DNA from: Eledone cirrhosa
Taxonomy: Eukaryota > Mollusca > Cephalopoda > Octopoda > Eledonidae
Length of the DNA stretch: 64,000 nt
Direction of reading: 5' to 3'
NCBI GenBank assembly: GCA_964016885.1
Contig: OZ024743.1
Location: 15,089,209 to 15,153,208, forward strand
Position numbers and translations under genes: made by a program. This document shows, piece by piece, positions 38,119 through 50,297 of the stretch (positions within the stretch are counted from its first letter, which is position 1; every line of letters starts with the position of its first letter). A model generated the notes under the pieces. It did no database searches and was not told the DNA's origin. It saw only the letters and a program-made list of their open reading frames with translations.

Positions 38119-38836
38119 TCAGAGAGATAGAATCAGAGTGTATAGAGGAGCCAGAACCAAATGGGAAAAAATTGTAAATAATGACATAAATGGGACCTAC
38201 CCCTTGTACAGGAGCAAATTTTGGAATAGAATAGAAAGAACTAGGAACAAGGCCAATAGAATAAACTCATGATATGATAGCAATAAATACCAGAGTGTAA
38301 TGTTCATCGACACAACCCCTAGAGGTGAACTAGCCTACAAATTTAGAAGGGCCCTAAATAAACATAAAATCTATATTAAGATAGTAGAAAGACCAGGTAC
38401 CTCCGTAAAAACACTTATTATCAAGACATACCCGTTCCAAAGACCCTCATGTATAGATAAGAAATGTATAACCTGTAAAATAAGCCCCCATATTAACTGT
38501 AAAACTAGAAATGTAGTGTATAGCATAAGATGTACTGAAGGACAATGTAGAAACAAAAATATAGTGTACATAGGTGAGACAGCTCGTAGTATAGGGGAAC
38601 GGATAAATGAACACTGGCGAGACCTTCAAGATAATAAAGAATCATCTGTACTCTACCAACATGCTAAGATAGAACACAAGGGTAAATTAGAGAACATAGA
38701 AATAAAAATAGAATCTACACACAGGAAAGATGCAATGTTTAGACAAATTACAGAGGCAATAAACATAAACGAATTACAACCAAAATTAAATAGAAAATAT
38801 GAGTGGAACAGCAACATCAGAACTTACAACTAAGGA
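38119..38836 (+). pseudogene. Inverted PLE B copy: RT end + GIY-YIG domain
   Basis: Plus strand, opposite to the main element. It opens in the RT C-terminus (TKWEKIVNNDINGTYPLY), has the full-length FWNRIERTRN junction that the main copy has lost, and a TGA at about 38269 (TGG in the main copy). It then has an open 177-codon frame (38300-38833): RGELAYKFRRALNKHK, CIDKKCITCK, NCKTRNVVYSIRC, VYIGETARSIGERINEHWRD and the end RTYN. The GIY-YIG domain itself is intact; the RT core is absent. Confidence 0.85.
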
Positions 38837-39033
38837 CAAAATGAAAACACACACACACATAGAACAAACAACCAATAACATGTAAATAAATAAACAAATA
38901 GATAAATGAACACACACGCACACAGACACCCGGATGTGGCGCATGCGCAAACTGAGCACACAACACACACACAGAAACAAAATGGCGTAGGACAGAAGAA
39001 AGGAAAGGCACAGAAACAAAGAAAGGAATCCCC

Positions 39034-39078
39034 AGTCACTGAAGAGGTCACATAGTGTGTGACGAAAGGACTATGACT
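39034..39078 (+). ncRNA. Hammerhead ribozyme of PLE B, right arm (intact)
   Basis: Stem I AGTCA (39034-39038) with TGACT (39074-39078), five perfect pairs. Core CTGAAGA (39039-39045). Stem II GTCACA (39047-39052) with TGTGAC (39058-39063), six perfect pairs and one extra G at its base. GAAA 39064-39067. Stem III is only two pairs (AG/CT with a GA loop). Cleavage triplet CTA (39071-39073). All conserved core bases are present. The minimal stem III and the PLE 3' location match what is described for PLE hammerheads, which may need dimers for activity. Confidence 0.75.
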
Positions 39079-39239
39079 ATATATAAACAACTATCTGGTT
39101 GTGGAACCAACCAACCAACCAGAAATTTATAAATTTGTAGATTTGTAAATTTATAAATTTATAAATATATAATAAATTGAAGTGAAAGCAACTGGTGCGT
39201 GTGTTTCTTATTGGTAACATGACCCTCCCAAAGTATAAC

Positions 39240-39654
39240 AATATATATATATATATATCAGGGAATGGGGTTATGCGTGTGTGTGTAAAAAATATCCATT
39301 GGTGTGAAAAGGGAAGTAGGAAAAACAGTGCTCAAGTGGGAAGAGAGTTTATAAATCTCATATAACCATCTGAAGATTAGGTCACAAGTCATTGCATGGA
39401 GGCAACATTACGTAATCACCACCACAGATATACGCATTGCAGCGAATTACTTGAATAAAATGAATTATTGAAATGTAGTATTCGCTTTGTAATATTATTC
39501 AGCGTATACGCCAACCTGGTTATAGTGATAGGAAGGCTACATCAAACTTTCAGTGTTTTATCCTATTTTCACCATTGTTATTGATTGATTGTTGTGTTGA
39601 AAACGCAACCCCAGTTAGTCAACATTTTATCACACACGTTTATAAACACACACA

Positions 39655-39711
<57 letters not shown>

Positions 39712-40671
39712 AACCAATCCCATTTTTGAAAGGTCAAGCAGATATTATTATTATATATTTATTTTATTTGTTTTTGTAAATATGTTACCTTAAATTGAAC
39801 AGCTTCAATGCAGTGTTTTTACGATCGAAAATTATTAAACAAGCTTGGCATATCAATCCCTGTAAACGTAAATATTAGACTGGACAGCATTACCTGTGGA
39901 ACTCGAAACCACATCTGCAAGATGCCTGGTGAGTCTGCTACAAGTTACATCTAATATACAGACACATTATTTCGTTAATTAAGGAATGAATTGTAAAGTT
40001 GTTTTTTTCAGTTATTCATTCTGTACAGATAAACACAAAAACAATATGCTTTTGCCTTACGGGGCTCATCCCCACTTTATTACACGATTCTGCTAACAAA
40101 GGATTATATATATATATTGCTATATATGTTCAACAGAATGTAGAACTTAAATCAAAGAGCAAATATAATGCTCATGGCAAACATTTATTTCAAAATATAA
40201 TCATGTTGCAAGTGCGTATACCAAACGCGGTTGATTTTAGGGAGATTTAGAAAAACTGTACTGTAAGAATATTTACCTTCTTTCATGAAGCCTCGATGTG
40301 AAAATAATTACGTGTAAAAGAGTTCAATCATACGCTTCTACACAGATAAGCAGGATAGTATAGCTTCAAGTGTTTCATGGATTTTAGTGTATTCAACAGA
40401 AACGAACTAACCCTATAATTCTAATTAAAGGAATATATATCGGTAGCAATTTATGTCAATATGGGTAGTGTACAAAAAACTAACAGGAAAAGAACATTGA
40501 GTTTGTTTGGACATAGTTGGAGTACAGTATCACAACTATTTGCAAGAGTAAAAAGATAGCCATGAGGTAAATACATTGTAGACGATGAAAATTATCTAGT
40601 TAACATAATTCGGGGAATAAACCTGATATAGGCCGAACACACAAAAGTTTGGAAGAAAATATATAAGTATT

Positions 40672-40675
<4 letters not shown>
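39240..40675. other. AT-rich DNA, no gene seen
   Basis: A TA tract at 39240-39260 marks the PLE B border; another lies at 39657-39707. No open frame with a recognisable product. The piece 'atctgaagattaggtcac' (39369) looks like a hammerhead core but has no GAAA, so it was rejected. Confidence 0.5.

Positions 40676-40726
<51 letters not shown>
40676..40726. repeat. (TA)n microsatellite at PLE A2 5' border
   Basis: About 50 bp of TA repeats. The PLE A2 sequence starts immediately after it with 'gcacgtgaatcatcg'. Confidence 0.95.
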
Positions 40727-40730
<4 letters not shown>

Positions 40731-40800
40731 GTGAATCATCGAAAAACATAAAGAATTCCACACCCATATAAATGGACTCAACACGAATATTAACTTCACG

Positions 40801-41760
40801 ATGGAATACAGCCATCAACAACCCCCCTTCCTCGACATCCTCATTAAGATCCATAACAAAAAAATAGAAACAGACATATACTACAAACCCACAGACTCCA
40901 AGCAATATCTTCCTTTCAACTCTTGCCACCCTAGACACGTTAAAATTAATATTTCCTACAACTTAGCCAAAAGAATCTGTACTATAGTCTCCAATAAAAA
41001 CACCTGCTACTTACAGCTACAAGAACTAAAGGACACACTCATAGGCAGGGACTACTCTGCATCACTAATTGACAATGGATTCCAACGTGCCTTAAAACTC
41101 AGTACCCAGGAACTTAGACACCCTAAAGTAAATCAACCGAAACTAAAAGCTCTTCCATACATCTCCACACAAAACCCCCTCAACAATGAGGCCTTTGACA
41201 CCATCCTCCAGAACATCCCTGTGTTGAAAAAGTCCATAGAATGAACCAAATTCTACGAACACACGATATCATAAAGAGCAAAAGACAATCCAAGTCAATG
41301 AAAAACATCCTAACACATGCCGAAGTACTGCCAACCACAACAACGAACCCACAGTAAAAAAATGCGATAGACCCAACTGTGGCATTTGCATCAACCTAAT
41401 AGTGGGTTCGGAATTCTATTTCAAAGAAGGACAACGTTTTATAGTAAAACACAATTTCACATGTGCATCGGAAAATCTAATATATGTATTAACTTGCTCA
41501 GGTTGTCGAGAATAATACATAGACCAGACCAAAAGCAGCCTCCGCCAACGCATGACTGTCCATAGATCCCAAATTAAAATACGGGAATACAGTAAAAACC
41601 ACTGAGTGAGCACATTGATACCTGTGCTGCACAAAATCATCCCAACTTCAGAATCTTTGCCCTCTACAAATTTAAAGATAATGCCACCCACACCCAGCGC
41701 ATCAGCAAGGAATCTTACTTTATTAACAAATACGGACCCCGTCTAAACACTTCTCCCTAA
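40801..41760 (+). pseudogene. PLE A2 RT C-terminus + GIY-YIG, decayed
   Basis: The first frame (40801-41244) begins MEYSHQQPPFLDILIKIHNK and stays colinear with A1 until LKKSIE, where the frame changes. Later pieces are MNQILRTHDIIKSKRQSKSM, CDRPNCGICINLIVGSEFYF (after another frame change) and IYVLTCSGCRE, then a TAA in place of the Gln before the nuclease Tyr (YIDQT for YVGQT). The conserved Gly of the YVGQT motif is also changed. It is more damaged than A1 in this region. Confidence 0.85.
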
Positions 41761-41886
41761 GACGAACCCACAACATACACACGTCAACATACACACGTCA
41801 ACATACATACCTACATCAGCACACATCTCTACCCACATATAAACACAATGACATACGTAAACACACATGTTCTATGGTGCAACACA

Positions 41887-41895
<9 letters not shown>

Positions 41896-41917
<22 letters not shown>

Positions 41918-41959
41918 GTGAATATATGTATATATATATATATATATATATAGTGAATA
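41896..41959. repeat. TA tracts in PLE A2 3' UTR
   Basis: Two TA runs joined by 'gtgaatatatg'. The equivalent in A1 is 2920-2995. Confidence 0.85.
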
Positions 41960-42075
41960 TCATTTCACACCTTTTATTGTTAAGATTTTTGATGTTCTAT
42001 TGAGAGAATCGATTTTACTGAAAATATCGAATAATGTACACCATTTTACCAGGGGAAAAAAATACTGGTCCACTC

Positions 42076-42732
<657 letters not shown>

Positions 42733-42739
42733 ATTTGTT

Positions 42740-43138
42740 GTGAAAGAATCATTTCTCAGTCTTGGCGCAAAATCAATTTTTTACATTCACATGACCTCTA
42801 CCGACCGATCAAAATTGTTTTGACCACAAGAATTTTTGCAACACCAAGTAGCGCTGGAGCCACTTTTTTAACATAAAACAGGTAGAATTCCCAAAACTAA
42901 TCAGATCAGAGCAAACAACACGGACGCTCTATCTCAAAATTATTTTTGAAAAGCATTTAGAAATGCGCAACCGGTAAAAACTTAAAACCAAAACTGAATA
43001 CTAACCAATAAATTCACTAATACTCTTTTATTCCTAATTAAACTATTTTTCAACTGTGAACAATTTGTCAGCATTTTTTATTCCGTTTACCAATATATAA
43101 TAACTTGTGTGTTACACCTCTATTCTTTTAACTATATA
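42740..43138 (+). repeat. PLE A2 3' terminal repeat
   Basis: Same terminus as 1838-2211 (inverted) and 6389-6756. Landmarks: 'cttggcgcaaaatcaat', 'aacaggtagaattcccaaaa', 'aatgcgcaaccggtaaaaac', 'ccgtttaccaatatata'. It has one inner block only, unlike A1. Confidence 0.85.
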
Positions 43139-43248
43139 TATATATATATTTATTAAAATAACAGATTAAAGTTTAAGCAAAGAATCGTATGTATGTGTGT
43201 GTGTGTGGGGGGGGGGCGTATATATACACACACACACACACACACACA

Positions 43249-43298
<50 letters not shown>

Positions 43299-43312
43299 TA
43301 TACATCGAAATG
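43139..43312. repeat. Microsatellite and short shared repeat
   Basis: After TA repeats comes 'aacagattaaagtttaagca' and 'aagaatcg' (to 43188), a 40-bp word found again at 60658-60700, in both places directly after TA repeats. It is followed by TG, G8, AC and TA tracts (43193-43302). Confidence 0.75.
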
Positions 43313-43968
43313 ATTTTGAATCTTCTTTTATGTGTTTTTTTATTTGTGCTTGGCCTATATAAATACATATATAATTATGAAGTTATAAGTGCATAAACCT
43401 TGAGTGAACGCATACATATTCTCATATTAACATATCTATCTTCAAGACGACCGAATAATTGGAATGTAAACAAATGCAAAATATAGACTTAGACAGCCTG
43501 TGAGCGTTTGTATTGAAATATATGTAAAAAAACATATTTAAATTATACGTATCTGCAATAAAATATACACATAAATACAATAAAAATGGAAATTAATACA
43601 TTATAGGTGAAGTGAGACAAATGCTCCCATAGATGTGAGAGCTAGAGGGGGAAGGAAACAGGTGAGTGAGAGAGTCGGATGGGAAATGGAATAATAAACA
43701 GCTAAATCATCTGAAAATACGATAAAAAAATAGCAACTGTTGTGAAGAAAAAGCAGCGGTTTCGCGAGTTCAGTTATTAACAAATTATAGTCATTAAATA
43801 GGAACTATAAAAGTCGAATGGTTTCAAGATACTAGAAACGTAGATAAAATTAGTTTTATCTACGATTTAAAAGCAATACTTCAGATACCTGGGCGCAAGA
43901 AAGCTGTAGTTGATATCTCTTAGTCAAATCAAAATCATTCTGCAACGGCTTAAGCATCTGTAGTCAAA
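43313..43968. other. AT-rich DNA, no gene seen
   Basis: Nothing coding is visible. A perfect 11-bp palindrome pair ('cgtagataaaa' and 'ttttatctacg') forms a small hairpin at 43840-43865; its meaning is unknown. Confidence 0.5.
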
Positions 43969-44083
43969 TAATTGTTTCTACTTTTGGCACAAGGCCAGCA
44001 ATTACTCCAGTTCATTACTGGTGCTTTAATTTATCGAACCTGTAAGGATGAAAGGCAAAGTTAATCTCGGTGGGATTTAGACG
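43969..44083 (-). mobile_element. SINE, 5'-truncated
   Basis: Minus strand. Tail 'attgtttctacttttggcac', core 'ggatgaaaggcaaagttaat' and B-box side 'ctcggtgggattt' are present; the tRNA-like head is missing. Confidence 0.8.
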
Positions 44084-44530
44084 TATTTTTGTTCAAATAA
44101 TGGGTTTAATCATTCAAGCATAGTATTTGATCAATTGGACAAACATTATACGTTAGAACGCGTGGTGATAGGAGCCATATTGTTGAATAGACAAACGAAT
44201 CTATGCAGTAGCATAATTATCACATAGAATATATAGCGGTACGATAAGCCATCAATACATATTTTATCTATTCAATTTTAACCAAGGTCATTAAATATAC
44301 AGCATTTCCCCCATGTACCACTAGGGAAATATTTAAATTTTAGTGACTATTTAATCAGACACCCAGGAATATTACAGTCACACGTTGATTCACCACACCC
44401 TATATAGCAGTCGTTTTAAATCATGCATTTTGTTATATAGTCCGTCCAGGAATAGACAAAACATAAAGAACTCCTCTTAGAAAAATATCGTACTCTACTT
44501 TTAAGAGTAAACCACAACTGAAATCATAAA
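44084..44530. other. AT-rich DNA, no gene seen
   Basis: No recognisable frame or repeat. It may include the missing upstream part of the PLE relic that follows. Confidence 0.45.
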
Positions 44531-44534
44531 AGAA

Positions 44535-44945
44535 AATACTGAAGTGAATAGATGCAAACGACGCCATTGTGGAATGTGGAAACTACCCATTGGAAGGCCA
44601 TGAATTTCACTTCAAAAGCAGACACATCTTCAAAATTTGAACAAATATTCTCCCAACAAAACTTAATTTATGTCATAAACTGCAGATGTTGCCACGAAAA
44701 TTATCTAGGACAGACGGGGCTGGCACTCCGACAAAAATATTAATCCATAGGCAGCAAATCAGAATCCCCTTTACTAGAAAGATCTCTCAAAGCAAACATA
44801 TAGAAGAATGTGGTGGCAAACGCTGCGAAACTTTGATGATTTTCTATTGTAGCAATGTAGTTATGAAATTAAAGAACAATGTCGAATAAAGAGAAAATCT
44901 TTATCAGAAAAGTCAAGCCAAGATTGAACTTACTTGCAAGATAAT
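44535..44945 (+). pseudogene. PLE GIY-YIG relic
   Basis: An old, heavily broken copy. The Cys motif reads NRCKRRHCGMW (about 44543-44580), then a frame change to GHEFHFKS, and the nuclease core reads LIYVINCRCCHENYLGQTGL (44661-44725), followed in another frame by IHRQQIRIPFTRKISQSKHI. The order is the same as in PLE A, but divergence is large, so it is a separate old insertion or a different family. Confidence 0.7.
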
Positions 44946-45119
44946 GTTTCAACTCTAAAATAAGTTTTCCGTATTGCACGAGTAGTTGTTTAAAACTTTT
45001 GAAGATGGACCTGTGGTGTGTGACTTTAAACATTTTTCTCTTTCCTCGTTTTGAGTCTTGGTCGCTGCGGGTTGTATTTTGTTGACGTAATTGTTCTGAC
45101 TGTTTTTCCCTTGCCTTTG

Positions 45120-45750
45120 CTGCATTGTAGAATACTGTTCTTCTGCATGCCCCTTCTTCTGCCTCCTTAACAATGTCTGAAGAGCTTGTGGTAAGTGAAA
45201 ACATTTTTCTCCTTGGCATCTATTTTGAAGATTGAAATTGAGATTAAATTGAAAATGAGTGAAAGTTACATGAATATCTTCACCGTAACACACTGAAACA
45301 CACGCACAACAAACACTCACACACAAAAACACACACTCACACACACATACAAACATGCACACATAACGACTCGCTTCGTCTAACATTTAGAAGTATAAAT
45401 TCGCGTTCGTTTGTTTTAGAATTACGAAGTAATTTTACATGAGAGGGAGAGAGTGGGGCAGAGAGAGTAAGTGCGAGTCAGAAAGAGTGAGAGAAGAGGG
45501 AGAGAGAAATAGCTTTCTTTCTATTTTTCTGCCATCACGCATACAGACATACTCTCACAAAAATGCACACATACATTGACATAAACACACAGATACATTC
45601 ACACAAACACACACACAAATACACTCACGTAGAGCTTGGAAAGGGTTGGGACTATGTTGGCTCTTTTTGCCGTATTTTTTTCACCTTCCCGCTTCTTCCC
45701 TTTTACACACACATACTCACATATACTCACACAGAGTTGAAACACTGGTT
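45120..45750. repeat. Segmental duplication, copy 1
   Basis: Shares at least three colinear blocks with 46075-46670: 'gttcttctgcatgccccttc' to 'gaaattgagattaaat', 'acatttagaagtataaatt' to 'catgagagggagagag', and 'atatactcacacagagttg'. Between them are CA- and GA-rich low-complexity parts of different length. No coding function was recognised; weak open frames exist on the minus strand. Confidence 0.8.
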
Positions 45751-45794
45751 ATTTCTCTGCTCTCTTTCATTTTCTTCTACTCCGGTATAAACTT

Positions 45795-45796
<2 letters not shown>

Positions 45797-45862
<66 letters not shown>

Positions 45863-45935
45863 CCTCTCTCTCTATCTCTTTCTCTCTCTCTCTTACTCTT
45901 ACTCTCTCTCTATCTATCTATATGTCCATCTCTCT
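45797..45935. repeat. (CT)n microsatellite
   Basis: Pure CT repeats (45797-45859) followed by degenerate CT/TATC repeats. It lies between the two copies of the segmental duplication. Confidence 0.95.
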
Positions 45936-46074
45936 CTATCTCTATATGTATCTGTCGCTCTCTCATTTTGTGATTCATTGGCCCTGCGTGCAGCAACACT
46001 CATTTGGTCGTTTTCATGTTTTGCTGTTGTTGTGCGTAGGACTCTAGTGCCCTTGCTCTGGCTACATATACTTG

Positions 46075-46670
46075 CACTGTAGAATAATGTTCTTCTGCAT
46101 GTCCCCTCTTCTTGCCTCGTTAGCAACGTCTGATGAATTTTGTGGAGAGTAAGAACATTTTTCTCCTTGAAATCTTTTGGGGAAAATTGAAATTGGGATT
46201 AAATGAAAAATGAGTGAATGTTACAGGAATAGCCTCACAGTAACGCACTCAAACACACACACAATACACACACTCAAACACACAACACTCACACAAAACA
46301 CACTCTCAAATATACCCAAACGCACACACACACGCACACATAAGCAAATGCAACGACGCGCTTCGTCAAACATTTAGAAGTATAATTTCGCGTTCGTTTG
46401 TTTTGGAATTACGAAGTAATTTTTCATGAGAGGGAGAGAGAGTAAATGAGTGAATGAGAGAGAAAGATAGATAGATAAATATATATAGAGAGAGAGGGAG
46501 AGAGAGAAAGTAAGAGAGGGAAAAGAGTAAGATAAATAGTCTTTGGTTTTTTTTATTCTCTCCCTTTCTGGCTGTTTTTGCCGTAGTTTTTCACCACCCA
46601 CTTCCTCCCTTTTATGTTCACACAGATACACACATATACTCACACAGAGTTGAAACACTGTTTGGTTATT
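46075..46670. repeat. Segmental duplication, copy 2
   Basis: Partner of 45120-45750, direct orientation, offset about 950 bp. The copies differ by point changes and by length changes in low-complexity parts, so the event is not recent. Confidence 0.8.
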
Positions 46671-47232
46671 TTTTCGGTGTAGAATGTTCACCATTCCCCT
46701 TCCATGTGGAATGACACACGGACTGACGGTAACGATTCGACTTTTCTTTATATAGATTTTCACTTCATTTCTTTCAAAATAGACTATTTGTTGGAAATTA
46801 TCAGCATTTTTTCTGTCATACTCCTAAAGTAATTACAATAATTACAATGAATAGTTTGTTGTCTCTATTCATCAAGTTCTAATTTAGAGTATAGTTTTCC
46901 TGTAATCAGAGACACACAATTTTAATACTTCCGCTTTCACATCACAGTGACGTTGACCAATCATCCATGAATATTTTAAAAGGCAAATGAATGTTTCCCT
47001 TTCTCTTTTAAATATATATAATATATAAAATATTTGTTTGAAGGCTGAGATTTATTATAAAGGAAATACGCCAACGGATGTGGCAATTATAATATAAACA
47101 GTGATTAAAATATTTTCCGTTTATAAAATGAATAGCACATAGACCTTTAACAAGACACATATCACATTCCAAATATATTGATAATATACACATAAATACA
47201 ATACACATAGCATATAAATATTTACCAATACC
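46671..47232. other. AT-rich DNA, no gene seen
   Basis: Nothing recognisable. It ends at the target duplication of the SINE pair that follows. Confidence 0.5.
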
Positions 47233-47247
47233 CTGCTCCTTAATAAT

Positions 47248-47450
47248 GTTTTCTTGATTTAGGCATATGACCAGCAATTTGGGGGGAAGTGAAAATAAAT
47301 TAAATCGACCCAGTACATTACTGATACTTTATTTTATCCACCCCATAAGGGTGAAAGGCAAAGCTAGCCTTGGCAAGATTTGGACGTAGCAAGTAAAGGG
47401 CTATAACTCTCTGCTGTTATTCTACCAACACTGCTAATCCAAGGCCCATC
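47248..47450 (-). mobile_element. SINE copy 1 of a tandem pair
   Basis: Minus strand: degenerate tail, core 'taagggtgaaaggcaaagct', then 'ggcaagatttggacgtagc' and head remnants. The left flank 'ctgctccttaataat' (47233-47247) is nearly repeated between the two SINEs (47451-47465, 13 of 15 bases). More diverged than copy 2. Confidence 0.75.
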
Positions 47451-47465
47451 CTACTGCTTAATAAT

Positions 47466-47630
47466 TGTTTCTACTTTAGGCACAAGGTCGGGAATGTTTG
47501 GGGAGGCGAAGGTCGATTAAATTGACCCCAGTGAATTACTGCTTGTTTAATTTATCGACCTCGTAAGGATGAAAGGCAAAGCAAACTTCGACGGGATTTG
47601 AACTCAGAACGTAAAGGACCATAACTTACA
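47466..47630 (-). mobile_element. SINE copy 2 of a tandem pair
   Basis: Minus strand: tail 'tgtttctactttaggcacaa', 'gtcgattaaattgacccc', core 'aggatgaaaggcaaagc' and B box 'gacgggatttgaactcag'. The tRNA-like head is truncated. Confidence 0.8.
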
Positions 47631-48545
47631 TTTAATACAATAACTCTCACTTGGCTGTCGTAAAAATATATTTTCTTCTGAATATTGTTGCGAATGTGCA
47701 TGTCCGCGTGGTTGTCTATATGTGTGACGTCTGAACGAATACCAGCCACCTCCAACTATTTTACTATTCCCTCTCTCCCATTTGCTTGCAACCCGAAATC
47801 ACTATCTGACATTTTGCCCCGAAATCTGGTCTAATTTTCAACATAGTCGCAAGAATGAAACAATGCAATTATTAATAAGAAGAGTTGAAATTAATACTTT
47901 GTTTCGTGTCGGGAGATCACATCATTGAAGGTGGGAGCAGGCAAAAGTAGAGAAGGGAAGGATAATGGCGTGGATATCTCTCGACTGGAAATTTCTGAGA
48001 ATCTATGAAAACATCCGGCTTAAATTCACTTATGAGTCTATTCTACACCTCCACCCATCACTGCGTTTCGTATTGCCACAATGTTCCTTTCTCTCATTTG
48101 TCTCTGTTTTCCTCATTCTTTTTTCTTCGCCCTCCTTATTTCACTTTTTGTCTTTCCCTCTTCCTCATCTATACCCTTCTATTTCGTATGTTTGGGAATT
48201 TGTGAATGTGTGTAAGCAGGCAATACGAGTGTGTATATGACTGATGAACAATTAATTCCCTCTACTTCTAATCACCACCCTTCTTCTTTCTCTTCCTTTA
48301 CCCTGAAGTTATAGTTATTGACTAAACATCTAGCTCATCTAGCAATACTCCTGGGATCTACCAATGTGCCCTGCCAGCGTGACCCTATCCTACACGCCCT
48401 CTCGACAATGCATTTTGCCATGTCATTTTAAAATAAAATTATTTTATCTTCTATTTTCACCCCATTCTCGCTACTCCATTAATTTTACTTTGTTTCCTCC
48501 TCTTCTTGCTCTCTTTCTCTCTACCTCCCTTCCTTAAATTCGAGA
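47631..48545. other. Non-coding DNA, pyrimidine-rich
   Basis: C/T-rich stretches (48080-48180 and 48480-48540) give frames rich in Ser, Phe and Leu without a family match. I see no gene. Confidence 0.5.
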
Positions 48546-48549
48546 CGCT

Positions 48550-48606
48550 TTCCTGACGAAGGTTATAAGAGGTAAGTAACTGAAACCGCACGAGCTCGAG
48601 GTCGAA
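48550..48606 (+). ncRNA. Orphan hammerhead ribozyme candidate
   Basis: Stem I TTC (48550-48552) with GAA (48604-48606), only three pairs. Core CTGACGA (48553-48559). Stem II AG-TTA with TAACT (one bulged G). GAAA (48582-48585). Stem III ACC/GGT closing a loop that itself holds the palindrome CGAGCTCG. Cleavage triplet GTC (48601-48603). All invariant core bases are present in 57 nt. No PLE frame is nearby, so it could be a solo terminal repeat, a retrozyme remnant or chance. Confidence 0.5.
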
Positions 48607-50275
48607 CCTCTACTCTCAGTAATATAGCAACTTTGCATCATACCATGCGTCGTGAATTGTGTTCTCTGATTCGTTTTCTTCCCGGTCCTCATACCGCAGA
48701 CTATGAATACATATATACTCACGGAGACAGAAAGTGATATATGATTGTGTATGTCTCATGCATCTCTATGTGTCTCTGCGTGTGTGTCTGTAGCAATTTT
48801 CCCTATTGCTGGAGATAATTGACACTTATCGAAATAGCTCTTGATCTCGTATTCAATTGGGGACATTTATGTTGGTAGAAAAAGTAATTAAATCCGTTTT
48901 GTATAATAGAATCATGATGGAGATTGCATCATGACAATCGCAATGACAATCACAAAGACTAGAATTGAAACATCTACTCTTGCTACCAGTCAATAGAACT
49001 CACGTGTTAGACTCTAACCAGAAGGTTCCTGATATTTGCTTCAATTCAAATATACTATAACATAATATAAAAAATAGCATAATAAATACATACTTTACTT
49101 TGTATTGTATAATAATATTACTAAATGCAAAATCACACGACGTCTGGAGTCAAAATTTAACAGGCAATGATAATTATAACAGCTGGGATAAATTCCTTGT
49201 TATGTAATTTTATAAACTTCCCTCAGGCATGATATCAGTCTGAACTAATATTAAATTTAATACGATATGTGCATAATTAAATATACATAAAACATTCTGT
49301 TATGCTTTCTATGTTTATAACTTCCACTAATATATAGCTGCATCTGGTATTTGTTCCATCCAGCCAATAATCTTGAAAAATTAACTGCGGTGTTCTGGGC
49401 ATACTATACGCATGACTGACAAGCGTAAACCTAAGCATTTGTTTTAGTGGGAACTTGCTCAGGGAAAAAGGGAACATAGTAACTGCCCCAAGAAAAAAGA
49501 TTCAAGGAGAATTTGGATAATGTACGAATAGATGGAAGCGTTTCTCAGTGGATCACTCTGCCTGGCGTTCAATAATATGGGAAGGCATGAAATCGTTGAG
49601 TAGAAAAGGCTAATGCAACAAAATATTATAGGAAAATAATATTACAGACAGTCAGAATATATGAATTTAATAGAACTTTTTCTACTTGTAGAGTTTGTCG
49701 ATATCTGCCTGTCAGAAGCTGGATTCCATTTTCATATTAGAGCACACAGTAGGACACATCGTACTGTCTGTATATATTTATTTATTTAATTATTTATTTA
49801 AATAAATGGATACATAAATTCATAGATATGCACACACTCACACACACGGGCACAGCCGCACACAGAACACACCACCGGTCTTGAAAATGTTTGCTAATAA
49901 GACTGACGATTGGTGATTGATCACAATCAATGGATCGATTATATACATTATATACTCTGGAATTTGTGAACTTTCTACTATTTTTAGTTGATTCTTTCTA
50001 TGAGTGAACTCATTTATTATTATCATTATATATATATGTACATAAAACTAGTTGTTTCTCAACTAAATATATAAGGGAGACGTTTTTGTATATCGCTTGA
50101 ATTTATATAAATTATGCTCTGTTCTATATATTCATTGAGTTATTTTGTTGAGTAACGTAATCGATATATATTATATATGTATAGTTTTAACATTATTATA
50201 GTATATACATATATATAAGTGTGTTTTTGAGCATGTGTGAGTGTGTTTGTATGTGTGCGTGTGTGTATGTGTGTG
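48607..50275. other. AT-rich DNA, no gene seen
   Basis: Short frames only. Minor (TTTA)n-like tract at 49768-49802 and CA/TG tracts near 49825-49850. A 'gcgcgcgcgcgcgcg' tract lies at 50277-50292, in front of the TIR repeat. Confidence 0.5.
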
Positions 50276-50297
50276 TGCGCGCGCGCGCGCGTGTGTG

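Larger units (their letters stand above)
33978..39239 (-). mobile_element. Penelope-like element B with 1.1-kb inverted arms
   Basis: Read on the minus strand: a nearly complete element (37733 to 33978) with an RT and GIY-YIG frame and a 3' UTR. Upstream of it is a partial tandem copy of the GIY-YIG end (38117-37733, same orientation). Upstream of that, head-to-head, is an inverted copy of the last 1.1 kb (38119-39239, plus strand). The outer arms 33978-35118 and 38119-39239 are reverse complements with few differences; the outermost shared bases are 'gttatactttgggagggtca'. The right border abuts (TA)n (39240-39260). This tandem-plus-inverted layout is characteristic of PLE insertions. Confidence 0.85.
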
